Assembly (NCBI GenBank): GCA_017420605.1
Contig: JAFOIS010000163.1
Span: 1 to 10,080 of the forward strand
Reading direction: 5' to 3'
Source of the DNA: Lachnospiraceae bacterium
GTDB taxonomy: Bacteria > Bacillota > Clostridia > Lachnospirales > Lachnospiraceae
Length of the DNA: 10,080 nt
Under the pieces are notes generated by a model. That model saw only the letters and a program-made list of their open reading frames with translations. It ran no database searches and was not told the origin of the DNA. Shown here in pieces: positions 1 to 6,266 of this stretch. The translations under genes were made by a program, and so were the position numbers. Numbering within the stretch: position 1 is the stretch's first letter; every line of letters begins with the position of its first letter.

Positions 1-882
1 CACGTCCTCGCCATATCCCGGCAGGAAAACGGAATTGAAGACGAAAATGTCCGAATCATCCCACGCGGTACGGGCCTCCGGATAGACCGGCGAGTGCATC
101 CACGCTTCCGCCCTCGCGTCCGGTTCCGCTTCACCGAAGGTGACTTTGACGTCGACGTCGTCAAAATAGATCCTCGCGACCGGGTCGTCGTCCACGACGG
201 CCGTGATCTGCGCAGAGGACGGATCCTCCGCATCCAGGATCAGATATACCTCATGCATCTTCTGGATCGCGTTGTCTCCGTAACCGCAGAACGAGGCCGC
301 CGATTTTTTCACGACATCCTCATAGGAGACAAACTGCAGGGGCTTTTCCGTATCGTTGTAGAAAAGATTATAGATATTTCCCTCTGCGGCATCCAGCCAG
401 TAGTTCAGCAGTCTCGAAGACGCGGCGGTGACGGCGTCCCCTTCACCGATATAGGATACGTCTTTTACGCCGTCCGCATCCAGGAAAGCCTGGAAGACCT
501 CATTATCCACACCCATGACGGCAAAGTCGAGATACGCGTCATCATCGGCATAGTCAAAAATCACCAGGTCTTTGGAATATGCCGAAGTTTTCAAAAAGCC
601 TGCCGATTCGATCACATAATTTCCGCCGAGCTTCTGCAGAAAATTATCCATCGCCTTCTCGGACGAAACTTCCGCCGGATCTTCCGGCGCTTCCGATTCC
701 GAGTCCTCTTCGGATGATTCTTCCGGCGCGGATTCCTCCGAGGATGCCGGCGCAGCGCTCTCCGAAGCGGAACTTTCCGGTTCCGGCTTCTGTTCCTCTT
801 TTCCGCAGCCGCTCATCAGCACGGAAAAGACCAGGACCAGCACCAGAAAGACCGCCGCAATGCTCTTGCTTTTTGTTTTCAT
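1..882 (-). CDS. Lipoprotein of unknown function, 3' end outside the window
   Basis: The frame is open from the ATG at 882 to the window edge, giving 294 codons with no stop. The start is supported by GGGAGG five bases upstream. The N-terminus is a lipoprotein signal: basic residues K2-K6, a hydrophobic core at 8-22, and a lipobox ending M-S-G-C with the lipidated Cys at 26. Residues 27-72 are a Ser/Glu/Pro linker, as often found between a lipid anchor and an extracytoplasmic domain. The rest looks like a folded acidic alpha/beta domain rich in Asp, Tyr and Phe, with no motif I recognise. It lies 75 bases behind the large anchored surface protein, with no clear terminator or promoter between, so the two are probably cotranscribed. 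Export and lipidation are well supported; the function is unknown. Solute-binding or adhesion roles are possible but nothing visible favours either. Confidence 0.85.
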   Translation of the reverse strand, partial: MKTKSKSIAAVFLVLVLVFSVLMSGCGKEEQKPEPESSASESAAPASSEESAPEESSEEDSESEAPEDPAEVSSEKAMDNFLQKLGGNYVIESAGFLKTSAYSKDLVIFDYADDDAYLDFAVMGVDNEVFQAFLDADGVKDVSYIGEGDAVTAASSRLLNYWLDAAEGNIYNLFYNDTEKPLQFVSYEDVVKKSAASFCGYGDNAIQKMHEVYLILDAEDPSSAQITAVVDDDPVARIYFDDVDVKVTFGEAEPDARAEAWMHSPVYPEARTAWDDSDIFVFNSVFLPGYGEDV

Positions 883-957
883 ACAACCTCCCTCAAAACC
901 GCATCAGGGGCATGCACAGACTTACACTTTTTTCATCTTCTGTTCTGCCGCTGCGGA

Positions 958-3792
958 TCAGCTCAGCCGTAATACCGGAACAGTCACGGCAGACGTCCAA
1001 TCGATCTGTCCATCCTGATACCGCAGCGTAAGTTCCAGCTTCCAGCTAAGGCTGTAGTTTATATCGAGACCTGTCGCGGAAACACTCACTCCGGCGCTGC
1101 CGCTCTCCGTGTCATTAAAGATCTCGGCACTGTCGGTCGGCAGAACGACTGCGGGATCATCACCGCCCGGTACCAGACGGATAGAACATACTGTAACACC
1201 ACCCGTTTTTGGTGCCAGCTGCGAGTTAATCATCCAGTAACTCTCGAACGATCCGTCACCCGCAAGAAGGACCACTGTCGTGTCCGGCCATTGTGTAAAG
1301 AAAGAACCGGTATACTTTGGCAGCGCATTTGCCGTATATAGATTTCCCGTCCACCCGTCTGGCATCGTATAACTGAAAACGATATAGAACCATCCGACGG
1401 CGCCGGGATATCCGTCCGGTATGGCAACGCCGGACGACAGACAATCGCCGGAGACTGTGGTAGTCCAGTTCTCGACGGGGTCTGCCGTGTTGTCATGGGT
1501 CAGCGTGACCGTGCCGGACGCGGCGTCACAGACATTATACGATCCTGTTTCACTGCTGCTCCAGTACAGAGTGGCGGTCACGGTCTCCGCATCGTTCATC
1601 TTGACCGTGAACGGCATCCAAAGCTTCGGATCACCGCTCCCGTTGTCGACAAGATCATAACTGATCAGTTCCGGCTCCACATATTCCGGCAGATAGAGCA
1701 CAAGTTCCAGACTGGAGGCGCCATGCCATTCCACCGTGACCGGACCGGCCTCCTCATCGGCATAGAGAAGCTCGACGGCGACCGTGGCGACAGGCGGATC
1801 CGTCTCGTCCACGGTCTCATCGACCTCCACCTCGCCGTAAATGCTTACGATACCGGTTCTCTTGTCATAGGTGAAATCTTCCGCTTCGATCAGAATATCT
1901 TTGCCGTCGCCGTCTGTGACGCTCAGCCCGATCGTCTCGACCTTTTCAGGATCCACAAGTTCCGGGTCGGCCCTGAAACAGGCGTAGAAAAAGCCGTCTC
2001 CGACATACCTGCAGATATGGTCATCGTCTTCATACGGTTCCACATAATTTCCTTTATAGACGACCATGGGGGCGCTGTCGATGACCTGCTCCTGCCCCTT
2101 CGCATCGGTATACCCTATCTCGACCCGGACGAAGTCAAACCCGTTTTCGGCGGCAGGATCAGCGATAAGACCGTCTCCGGAGGAACCGGCGTCCCACTTT
2201 GCGGTGCCGTCTCCCTTCGCAAGCTTCACGGTACTGACCGCGCCCATCCCGCCTGCAAAGTCCTCGTAGCCGCTGCCGTTCCAGCGCTGCAGCACCGCGG
2301 TCAGATCGCCGTATTTTGTGCCGTCGTTGACCGTCACCGTGAACGGGATGCGGTTACCGCTCCCGACGGAAACGCTTTCCAGCGTCGGAGCCGTAAAGCT
2401 GTCCGGCAGGACTTCAAGGCGCACAGAACCGGCGGAATCCCATTCGATACCGCCCGTTTCGTCTTTGTACAGATACTCCACATACAGATACGCATCCGAC
2501 TCCGGATGGAAAGTCTCCCAGGTAAGCGCATAGGTGACCGTCAGGGTCCCTTCTTCCGCGATGGCGGAGACGGTGCTGCTGTCATCTCTGAACGAATAGG
2601 TGGGGCTGTTATCGAAGCCGATCTGGCGGAACTCCAGTTTATCAAAGTCGCTGACCAGGCCGGTATCGATCCTGAACGTGCCCGAAGCGGTATTGTCCTT
2701 AAAGGTGCCGGATATCCCGAAGATAAAATCACCGGTATAGGCGTAAAGTTCGCGGAGATCTGTAGAATAAACAGTCCCGGCAGCGCCGTCCGTCATCGTG
2801 TAGTCACAGGCGATCCGTATCTGTTTCAGTACGCCGATCGCTTCTCCGATATCCATGTTGTGAATGTCGAAGACCAGCGAGTCCTCTCCGCTGACAGACC
2901 AGGTATTTTCCGTTCCGTCGGACATGGCGACTGAGAGCACACTGTCCCCGACTTCCGGACAGGCGGTCCAGGTATCACTGCCGATCTCCGCCATTTCGAG
3001 CCTTGCGGTGACAGGCTTAGAGGTATCGGCGTCGTTAAGCGCCAGATCAAAACCGTAGCCGAAGATATCCCTGGGGCTTTCATCAATGGTCGGAATAAAG
3101 TTCTTGACAAACGAAACATCTGTAAATGCCGGCTCGGTCAGAGGCGTGGGTGTCGGGGTCGGCGCAGGCGTCTCCGTCGGGGTGGGAACCGGCGTCTCCG
3201 TCGGCGTGGGCGCAGGCGTTTCCGTAGGCGTCGGGGTCGGCTCCGGAACCGGCGTCTCCGTCGGCGTGGGCGTCGGTGTGGCCGTCGGTACCGGTGTCGG
3301 AGTCGCCGTCGGTGTAGCTGTCGGCACCGGCGTCGGGGTTATCGTCACCGGCGGTATCGGTGTGGGCGTGGCTGTCGGCGCAGGCGTCGGTGTGGTTGTA
3401 GGCGTAGGCGTAGGCGTCGCCGTCGGCGTAGGCGTAGGCGTCGCCGTCGGCACCGGTGTCGGCGTCACGGTCGGCGCCGGCGTAAGGGTCGGCGTCGGCT
3501 GCGGATCCGGTATAGTTTTCTCGTCGGGATCGGGAACGTACAGACGTGAAAAGAGCGCAACGATGAGGATCACCACACCGACGCCTGTTAAGAAGCCTTT
3601 TTTGGACAGGGCCAGCCTGCGCTGACGGCGGATAAACCCGGCCGCTTCCGATCCGGAAAGCGGTCCGTGATGCCGTCCCGATCTTCTCGGACAATGGGCG
3701 GGCGCGTATTGCTCGTATTTATCGTCTATTTCCTGCATGGCGCATACCGGGTCAATACGGGGGAACCAGTGCGGCCTGCCTGATCTGATCAT
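958..3792 (-). CDS. Large membrane-anchored surface protein: Pro/Thr stalk plus three tandem two-domain repeats
   Basis: This protein has 944 residues from the ATG at 3792, or 926 from the ATG at 3738 (M19). Neither start has a clear Shine-Dalgarno; M19 begins an acidic, natural-looking N-terminus, so the start is uncertain. Residues 20-65 are a polar, basic cytoplasmic segment. Residues 66-84 form one transmembrane helix, giving an N-in signal anchor. Residues 95-220 are a Pro/Thr stalk built on PTPT, TATP and TETP units. Residues 221-944 form a beta-rich, Asp/Thr/Gly-rich ectodomain that I divide into three A-B units at about 221-466, 467-704 and 705-944. Each A part has an F-x-V/L-x-x-N-D strand (248-254, 484-490, 728-734) and ends near Y-x-G-x-F or Y-x-G-x-Y. 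Each B part ends in a V/I-x-W strand motif (449-451, 687-689, 930-932). There is no sortase motif or enzyme signature. It is probably an adhesin or envelope scaffold, by inference from architecture. It is the first gene of an operon with the lipoprotein. Confidence 0.85.
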   Translation of the reverse strand: MIRSGRPHWFPRIDPVCAMQEIDDKYEQYAPAHCPRRSGRHHGPLSGSEAAGFIRRQRRLALSKKGFLTGVGVVILIVALFSRLYVPDPDEKTIPDPQPTPTLTPAPTVTPTPVPTATPTPTPTATPTPTPTTTPTPAPTATPTPIPPVTITPTPVPTATPTATPTPVPTATPTPTPTETPVPEPTPTPTETPAPTPTETPVPTPTETPAPTPTPTPLTEPAFTDVSFVKNFIPTIDESPRDIFGYGFDLALNDADTSKPVTARLEMAEIGSDTWTACPEVGDSVLSVAMSDGTENTWSVSGEDSLVFDIHNMDIGEAIGVLKQIRIACDYTMTDGAAGTVYSTDLRELYAYTGDFIFGISGTFKDNTASGTFRIDTGLVSDFDKLEFRQIGFDNSPTYSFRDDSSTVSAIAEEGTLTVTYALTWETFHPESDAYLYVEYLYKDETGGIEWDSAGSVRLEVLPDSFTAPTLESVSVGSGNRIPFTVTVNDGTKYGDLTAVLQRWNGSGYEDFAGGMGAVSTVKLAKGDGTAKWDAGSSGDGLIADPAAENGFDFVRVEIGYTDAKGQEQVIDSAPMVVYKGNYVEPYEDDDHICRYVGDGFFYACFRADPELVDPEKVETIGLSVTDGDGKDILIEAEDFTYDKRTGIVSIYGEVEVDETVDETDPPVATVAVELLYADEEAGPVTVEWHGASSLELVLYLPEYVEPELISYDLVDNGSGDPKLWMPFTVKMNDAETVTATLYWSSSETGSYNVCDAASGTVTLTHDNTADPVENWTTTVSGDCLSSGVAIPDGYPGAVGWFYIVFSYTMPDGWTGNLYTANALPKYTGSFFTQWPDTTVVLLAGDGSFESYWMINSQLAPKTGGVTVCSIRLVPGGDDPAVVLPTDSAEIFNDTESGSAGVSVSATGLDINYSLSWKLELTLRYQDGQIDWTSAVTVPVLRLS
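3133..3510 (-). repeat. Degenerate tandem repeat encoding the Pro/Thr stalk
   Basis: The DNA is built from 6-base units encoding Thr-Pro or Ala/Thr-Pro. Two longer exact repeats are visible. A 28-base stretch at 3185-3212 recurs at 3245-3272, a 60-base (20-residue) period. A 26-base stretch at 3401-3426 recurs at 3425-3450, a 24-base (8-residue) period. Unit lengths are multiples of three, so slippage or recombination would change stalk length without breaking the frame. The opposite strand reads as long Gly-Val ORFs, which are artefacts. Confidence 0.9.
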
Positions 3793-3820
3793 CGCCGGCC
3801 GCCGATTTTTCGTCTATTCT

Positions 3821-3849
3821 ATTATTCCACATAACATTTCTGTTTTCAA
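3821..3849 (-). promoter_or_regulatory. Promoter of the surface-protein operon
   Basis: On the minus strand, TTGAAA (3849-3844) and AATAAT (3826-3821) are separated by exactly 17 bases. Each matches the sigma-A consensus at five of six positions. The predicted transcript start near 3814 leaves about 22 bases before the ATG at 3792, or about 76 before the ATG at 3738. Confidence 0.6.
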
Positions 3850-3941
3850 CACTCAGTCGTATCCGCGGCAGCCTTCACAGTCATCGGCGGACCTTTTTCG
3901 CCTCCGTAATCACGGGCGCCGGCCCGATATGGGCGGCGCGG

Positions 3942-3970
3942 TATACACGGCGCGCAAGTTATGGTATAGT
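3942..3970 (+). promoter_or_regulatory. Promoter of the six-helix membrane protein gene
   Basis: TATACA (3942-3947) and TATAGT (3965-3970) are separated by 17 bases. An extended -10 TG lies at 3962-3963. The -35 matches consensus at four of six positions and the -10 at five of six. The transcript would start near 3977, about 40 bases before the ATG at 4018. Confidence 0.55.
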
Positions 3971-4017
3971 ATGCATGTTTCCAGTTGTATTTCTTTTTCA
4001 CGGAAAAGGTTTCCGCC

Positions 4018-4902
4018 ATGAAAAACCCTGTTATCCGGAGCAACCGGATCCAGTGCCTTTTCGCGCTGGTCAGCGCGGTCATCGTGGCCGTATGCGTCTG
4101 CATCGGCGTAACGATGAACCTTGTGACGCTCTTCGACGAAAACTTCGACCAGATGGGTCTCCGCACCTTCTGCATGTTCACCGTGGATTCCAATATCCTC
4201 GCCGGGCTTACCATGCTGCTGTGCGTGCCGTACACCATAGACGGCATCCGTACAGGCTACTATCACCTGCCCGACTGGGTCGTGGTATTGATGTATATCG
4301 CCGTAACGGCCGTGTCCCTGACGTTTCTGGTCTCGCTCTTTATTCTGGCGCCGGTCAAAGGGTTCGTCCTGATCTTTTCCGGTTCCCGGTTCTTTCTCCA
4401 CGGCGTCTGCCCGGTACTGTCCATCCTGACATTCTGCTGTTTTATCAACAGCCATCTGATCCGCCTCCGGGAGACGATCCTCGCGATGATCCCCGTTTTC
4501 CTCTACACCGCGGTCTATATCGTCATGGTACTCTTCATCGGGGAGGAACACGGCGGCTGGAGCGACTTTTACGGCTTCGTCACAAGAGTCCCGGCCTGGG
4601 TCTCCCTTCTCGTGATCCTGCCCCTCTGTTTCGGCATCACCCTGCTGCTCCGCCTGGGACACAACACTTGCTGCCTGCGCAGACGAAAAAAAGACGCAGA
4701 ACTCTACCGTTCGTTCTGCGCCGGCTCCGATCTCAGGGAAGTGATCGAAAAAATGGCCCGTTCCATCAAAATGGATATCAAAACAAAAAGCATCTTTATC
4801 CCCACACAGATCATCGCCCTCATGATCCAGAACAGCGACGATGATATCGACCACGACGACGCCTGCCGCTGTTATCTCGAAGCGTTTCTTAAGGAATCGT
4901 GA
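4018..4902 (+). CDS. Six-helix integral membrane protein, possibly Pr6Pr / AIG1 (FAR-17a)-like
   Basis: This protein has 294 residues from the ATG at 4018. An upstream in-frame TTG at 3985 is less likely, because AAAAGG lies eight bases before the ATG. Six hydrophobic segments are visible at about 11-36, 50-72, 86-110, 124-144, 154-175 and 194-212. They are followed by a basic Cys-Arg-Lys junction (218-225) and a hydrophilic C-terminal tail of about 70 residues, probably cytoplasmic. The F-x-V-D-S-N motif in helix 2 (54-59), H128 entering helix 4 and the D-F-Y-G-F motif (183-187) recall bacterial Pr6Pr-family and eukaryotic AIG1/ADTRP membrane proteins. T55 and H128 occupy helices comparable to the Thr/His pair of AIG1. 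The membrane topology is secure; the family link is from memory of motif patterns and is tentative. The gene has its own promoter and terminator, so it is probably monocistronic. Confidence 0.85.
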   Translation: MKNPVIRSNRIQCLFALVSAVIVAVCVCIGVTMNLVTLFDENFDQMGLRTFCMFTVDSNILAGLTMLLCVPYTIDGIRTGYYHLPDWVVVLMYIAVTAVSLTFLVSLFILAPVKGFVLIFSGSRFFLHGVCPVLSILTFCCFINSHLIRLRETILAMIPVFLYTAVYIVMVLFIGEEHGGWSDFYGFVTRVPAWVSLLVILPLCFGITLLLRLGHNTCCLRRRKKDAELYRSFCAGSDLREVIEKMARSIKMDIKTKSIFIPTQIIALMIQNSDDDIDHDDACRCYLEAFLKES

Positions 4903-4910
4903 TCCGGCAG

Positions 4911-4938
4911 CGAAAAAGCCGCCCCGGCCCGAGGGCGG
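4911..4938 (-). terminator. Rho-independent terminator, minus strand
   Basis: Read on the minus strand, CCGCCC (4938-4933) and GGGCGG (4924-4919) form a six-bp GC stem around an eight-base loop. The stem is followed by CTTTTTCG. On the plus strand no T-run follows, so the direction is minus. It begins five bases after the stop of a possible small minus-strand ORF (4943-5125). It may also give weak plus-strand termination after the membrane-protein gene. Confidence 0.55.
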
Positions 4939-4942
4939 ATGC

Positions 4943-5125
4943 TCATAAGAAAGTTTTGACAAAAAGATTTGAGCATCTGTCTGACACGGTTGGCAAACGA
5001 AAACGGATTGTTGTGTTGATCACAGCAGTCCGTTTTTTGACGATTCTTTCCTTGATCATGCTGACGAAACGCAAAAAACCCACACTGTCAATATGTGAAA
5101 AAACTTTATTATTAGTATTGGAAAT
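4943..5125 (-). CDS. Possible small basic peptide, about 60 residues, non-ATG start (uncertain)
   Basis: On the minus strand a near-perfect Shine-Dalgarno, AGGAGGTG (5138-5131), lies five bases before an in-frame ATT at 5125. The frame stays open to a TGA at 4943, and a minus-strand terminator follows at once. The predicted peptide is rich in Lys, Arg, Ser, Val and Phe, with a basic stretch near residues 26-31. Against it: there is no ATG, GTG or TTG at the right spacing, no clear promoter, and the frame overlaps strong plus-strand hairpins that may be the real conserved feature. It could also be a decayed gene, or a passenger reading of a structured repeat. Confidence 0.25.
   Translation of the reverse strand: MSNTNNKVFSHIDSVGFLRFVSMIKERIVKKRTAVINTTIRFRLPTVSDRCSNLFVKTFL
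5000..5038 (+). terminator. Strong rho-independent terminator after the membrane-protein gene
   Basis: AAAACGGATTGTTGTG (5000-5015) pairs with CACAGCAGTCCGTTTT (5021-5036) as a continuous 16-bp stem with a TTGAT loop. It ends in a T-run at 5033-5038. Two G-U wobbles occur at 5008/5028 and 5011/5025; these pair only in plus-strand RNA and would be A-C mismatches in the minus strand. The natural transcript is therefore plus, fitting termination about 100 bases after the stop at 4902. Confidence 0.75.
5085..5112 (+). promoter_or_regulatory. Possible promoter of the HTH regulator-MFS operon
   Basis: CTGTCA (5085-5090) and TATTAT (5107-5112) are separated by 16 bases, matching consensus at four and five of six positions. 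A start near 5119 would leave a leader of about 75 bases before the ATG at 5193. No better pair is visible between the terminator at 5038 and the gene. Confidence 0.4.
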
Positions 5126-5192
5126 GTCTTCACCTCCTGTATCTGTCGACGTAAAATAAACGCAGATCATGATGATTCCGGAGGTCACAGAA

Positions 5193-6266
5193 ATGAAACT
5201 GACACTTGCAGAGAATATCCGCGCATTTCGGAAAGAACGGCGATTGACTCAGGAGCAGTTTGCTGAAGCCATGGGTGTAACCGTCGGCTCAGTATACAAA
5301 TGGGAAACGGGTCAGACAACACCAGAACTCAGCATGCTTGTTGAGATCGCGGACTTTTTTGACATCTCAATGGATGTTCTTCTGGGCTACCGGGTGAAGG
5401 ACAATCGTATTGCCGCCATTGAAGAGAGATTACGTGAATACTGCCGGGTCAGGGATCCCGAGGCGCTGATTGAAGCGGAAAAGGCACTCAAAAAGTTTCC
5501 GAACTCCTTTGAAGTTGTCCATGACTGCGCTCAGATATTTGCTTTCTTTGGCGTCGGCAGCAAAAACCATGCTGAAACCAGGAGAGCCCTGGAATTATAT
5601 GAGCAGGCAAAGCTTCTGATTTCGCAGAATCATGATCCCAAAATCGGCGAACAGACGATCAGCGGTGAAATGGCGAGTGCCTGGATGCTTCTTGGTGAAG
5701 GAGAAAGATGCATTGAGCTGTTGAAGAAGAATAATGCGGGAGGCGTATACAGCGATATGATCGGCATGGTGCTGGCGCTGAATCTGAAAAAACACGAAGA
5801 AGCGGAGCCGTTTCTCGCCGAAGCTCTGCTGCTCAACACATTTGGTCTCGTGGATTCCGTTATTGGATATGCGCTGGTTTTATCCTCCCGCAGGGAATAC
5901 GCAGACGCGAAGCGAATGCTGTCCGGACTGATCTCGTATCTGGAGTCCTTCAAGGAGGGAGAAAAAGCAGATTTTGCAGATAAGATCATGGCAAGCATGT
6001 ATATTGTGATGGCCTATATTCATACACTGGAAGGACAATCGGAAGAAGCAGCGAAGTTTCTGCGTGCTGTCCTCGCCGCCGTCCGGAAGTTCGACGCAAC
6101 GCCGGATTATGGAATCCGGACACTTCGCTATCCCGTGCACCGCACGGATGTCATTCTAAATGATGCTCTTGGCGCGACGGCGGCGGACAGCATCGAGACG
6201 ATCCTGGATCTGCTGGGAAATCAGGAGCTGTCAAGGAACTGGAAGGAGCTGTCCGATAATGGATAA
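5193..6266 (+). CDS. Cro/C1-type HTH regulator with helical-repeat C-terminus
   Basis: This protein has 357 residues. The start at 5193 is chosen because GGAGG (5180-5184) lies eight bases upstream; an ATG pair at 5169/5172 has no such site. Residues 6-65 are an HTH_3 domain: L-T-Q-E-Q-F-A at 18-24, the recognition-helix region V-G-S-V-Y-K-W-E at 31-38, then T-P and a D-I-S-M-D-V-L-L-G end (57-65). Residues 70-350 are almost wholly helical, with repeated Ala/Leu/Glu patterns resembling TPR repeats, for example 130-145, 160-182, 200-215 and 263-300. HTH plus TPR is the layout of RRNPP-type and related ligand-sensing regulators. No signal-peptide gene was found beside it, so peptide sensing is only a possibility. 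The gene overlaps the downstream exporter by eight bases, so it probably controls that exporter and itself. Confidence 0.88.
   Translation: MKLTLAENIRAFRKERRLTQEQFAEAMGVTVGSVYKWETGQTTPELSMLVEIADFFDISMDVLLGYRVKDNRIAAIEERLREYCRVRDPEALIEAEKALKKFPNSFEVVHDCAQIFAFFGVGSKNHAETRRALELYEQAKLLISQNHDPKIGEQTISGEMASAWMLLGEGERCIELLKKNNAGGVYSDMIGMVLALNLKKHEEAEPFLAEALLLNTFGLVDSVIGYALVLSSRREYADAKRMLSGLISYLESFKEGEKADFADKIMASMYIVMAYIHTLEGQSEEAAKFLRAVLAAVRKFDATPDYGIRTLRYPVHRTDVILNDALGATAADSIETILDLLGNQELSRNWKELSDNG

Larger units (their letters stand above)
3793..4017. other. Divergent intergenic region with two promoters and a GC-rich inverted repeat
   Basis: This stretch separates the minus-strand surface operon from the plus-strand membrane protein and carries a promoter for each. 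Between them, 3916-3939 is an imperfect palindrome: GCGCC pairs with GGCGC on the outside, and CCC with GGG around a GATAT loop. It ends just before the -35 of the plus-strand promoter, so it could be an operator. No small gene is apparent. Confidence 0.4.
4903..5192. other. Intergenic region with clustered inverted repeats
   Basis: Four inverted repeats follow one another: CCGCCC/GGGCGG (4919-4938), ATGCTCA/TGAGCAT (4939-4945 with 4970-4976), the 16-bp stem at 5000-5036, and an imperfect GTTTTTTG...CAAAAAAC pair (5032-5046 with about 5066-5079). The right end holds the predicted promoter and leader of the HTH regulator gene. The density suggests either a structured RNA or a dispersed palindromic repeat. 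Confidence 0.5.

Noticed and set aside
1495..2934. 479-codon plus-strand open frame
   Set aside because: It lies antisense inside the surface-protein gene, has no ribosome binding site or recognisable domain, and shows the His/Arg/Asp-rich composition usual for shadows of GC-rich genes.
3133..3510. CRISPR-like array
   Set aside because: The repeats are short, contiguous and coding, with no unique spacers; they are the Pro/Thr stalk codons.
3086..3625. Gly-Val-rich open frames antisense to the stalk
   Set aside because: These are reverse reading of the Pro/Thr repeat codons, not a real protein.
3910..4962. 350-codon minus-strand open frame opposite the membrane protein
   Set aside because: Its Asp/His/Glu-rich, domain-free translation mirrors hydrophobic codons on the other strand; the plus-strand gene has a promoter, start site and terminator.
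4899..5159. 86-codon plus-strand frame overlapping the end of the membrane-protein gene
   Set aside because: It starts at GTG without a ribosome binding site and reads straight through the strong terminator hairpin at 5000-5038.
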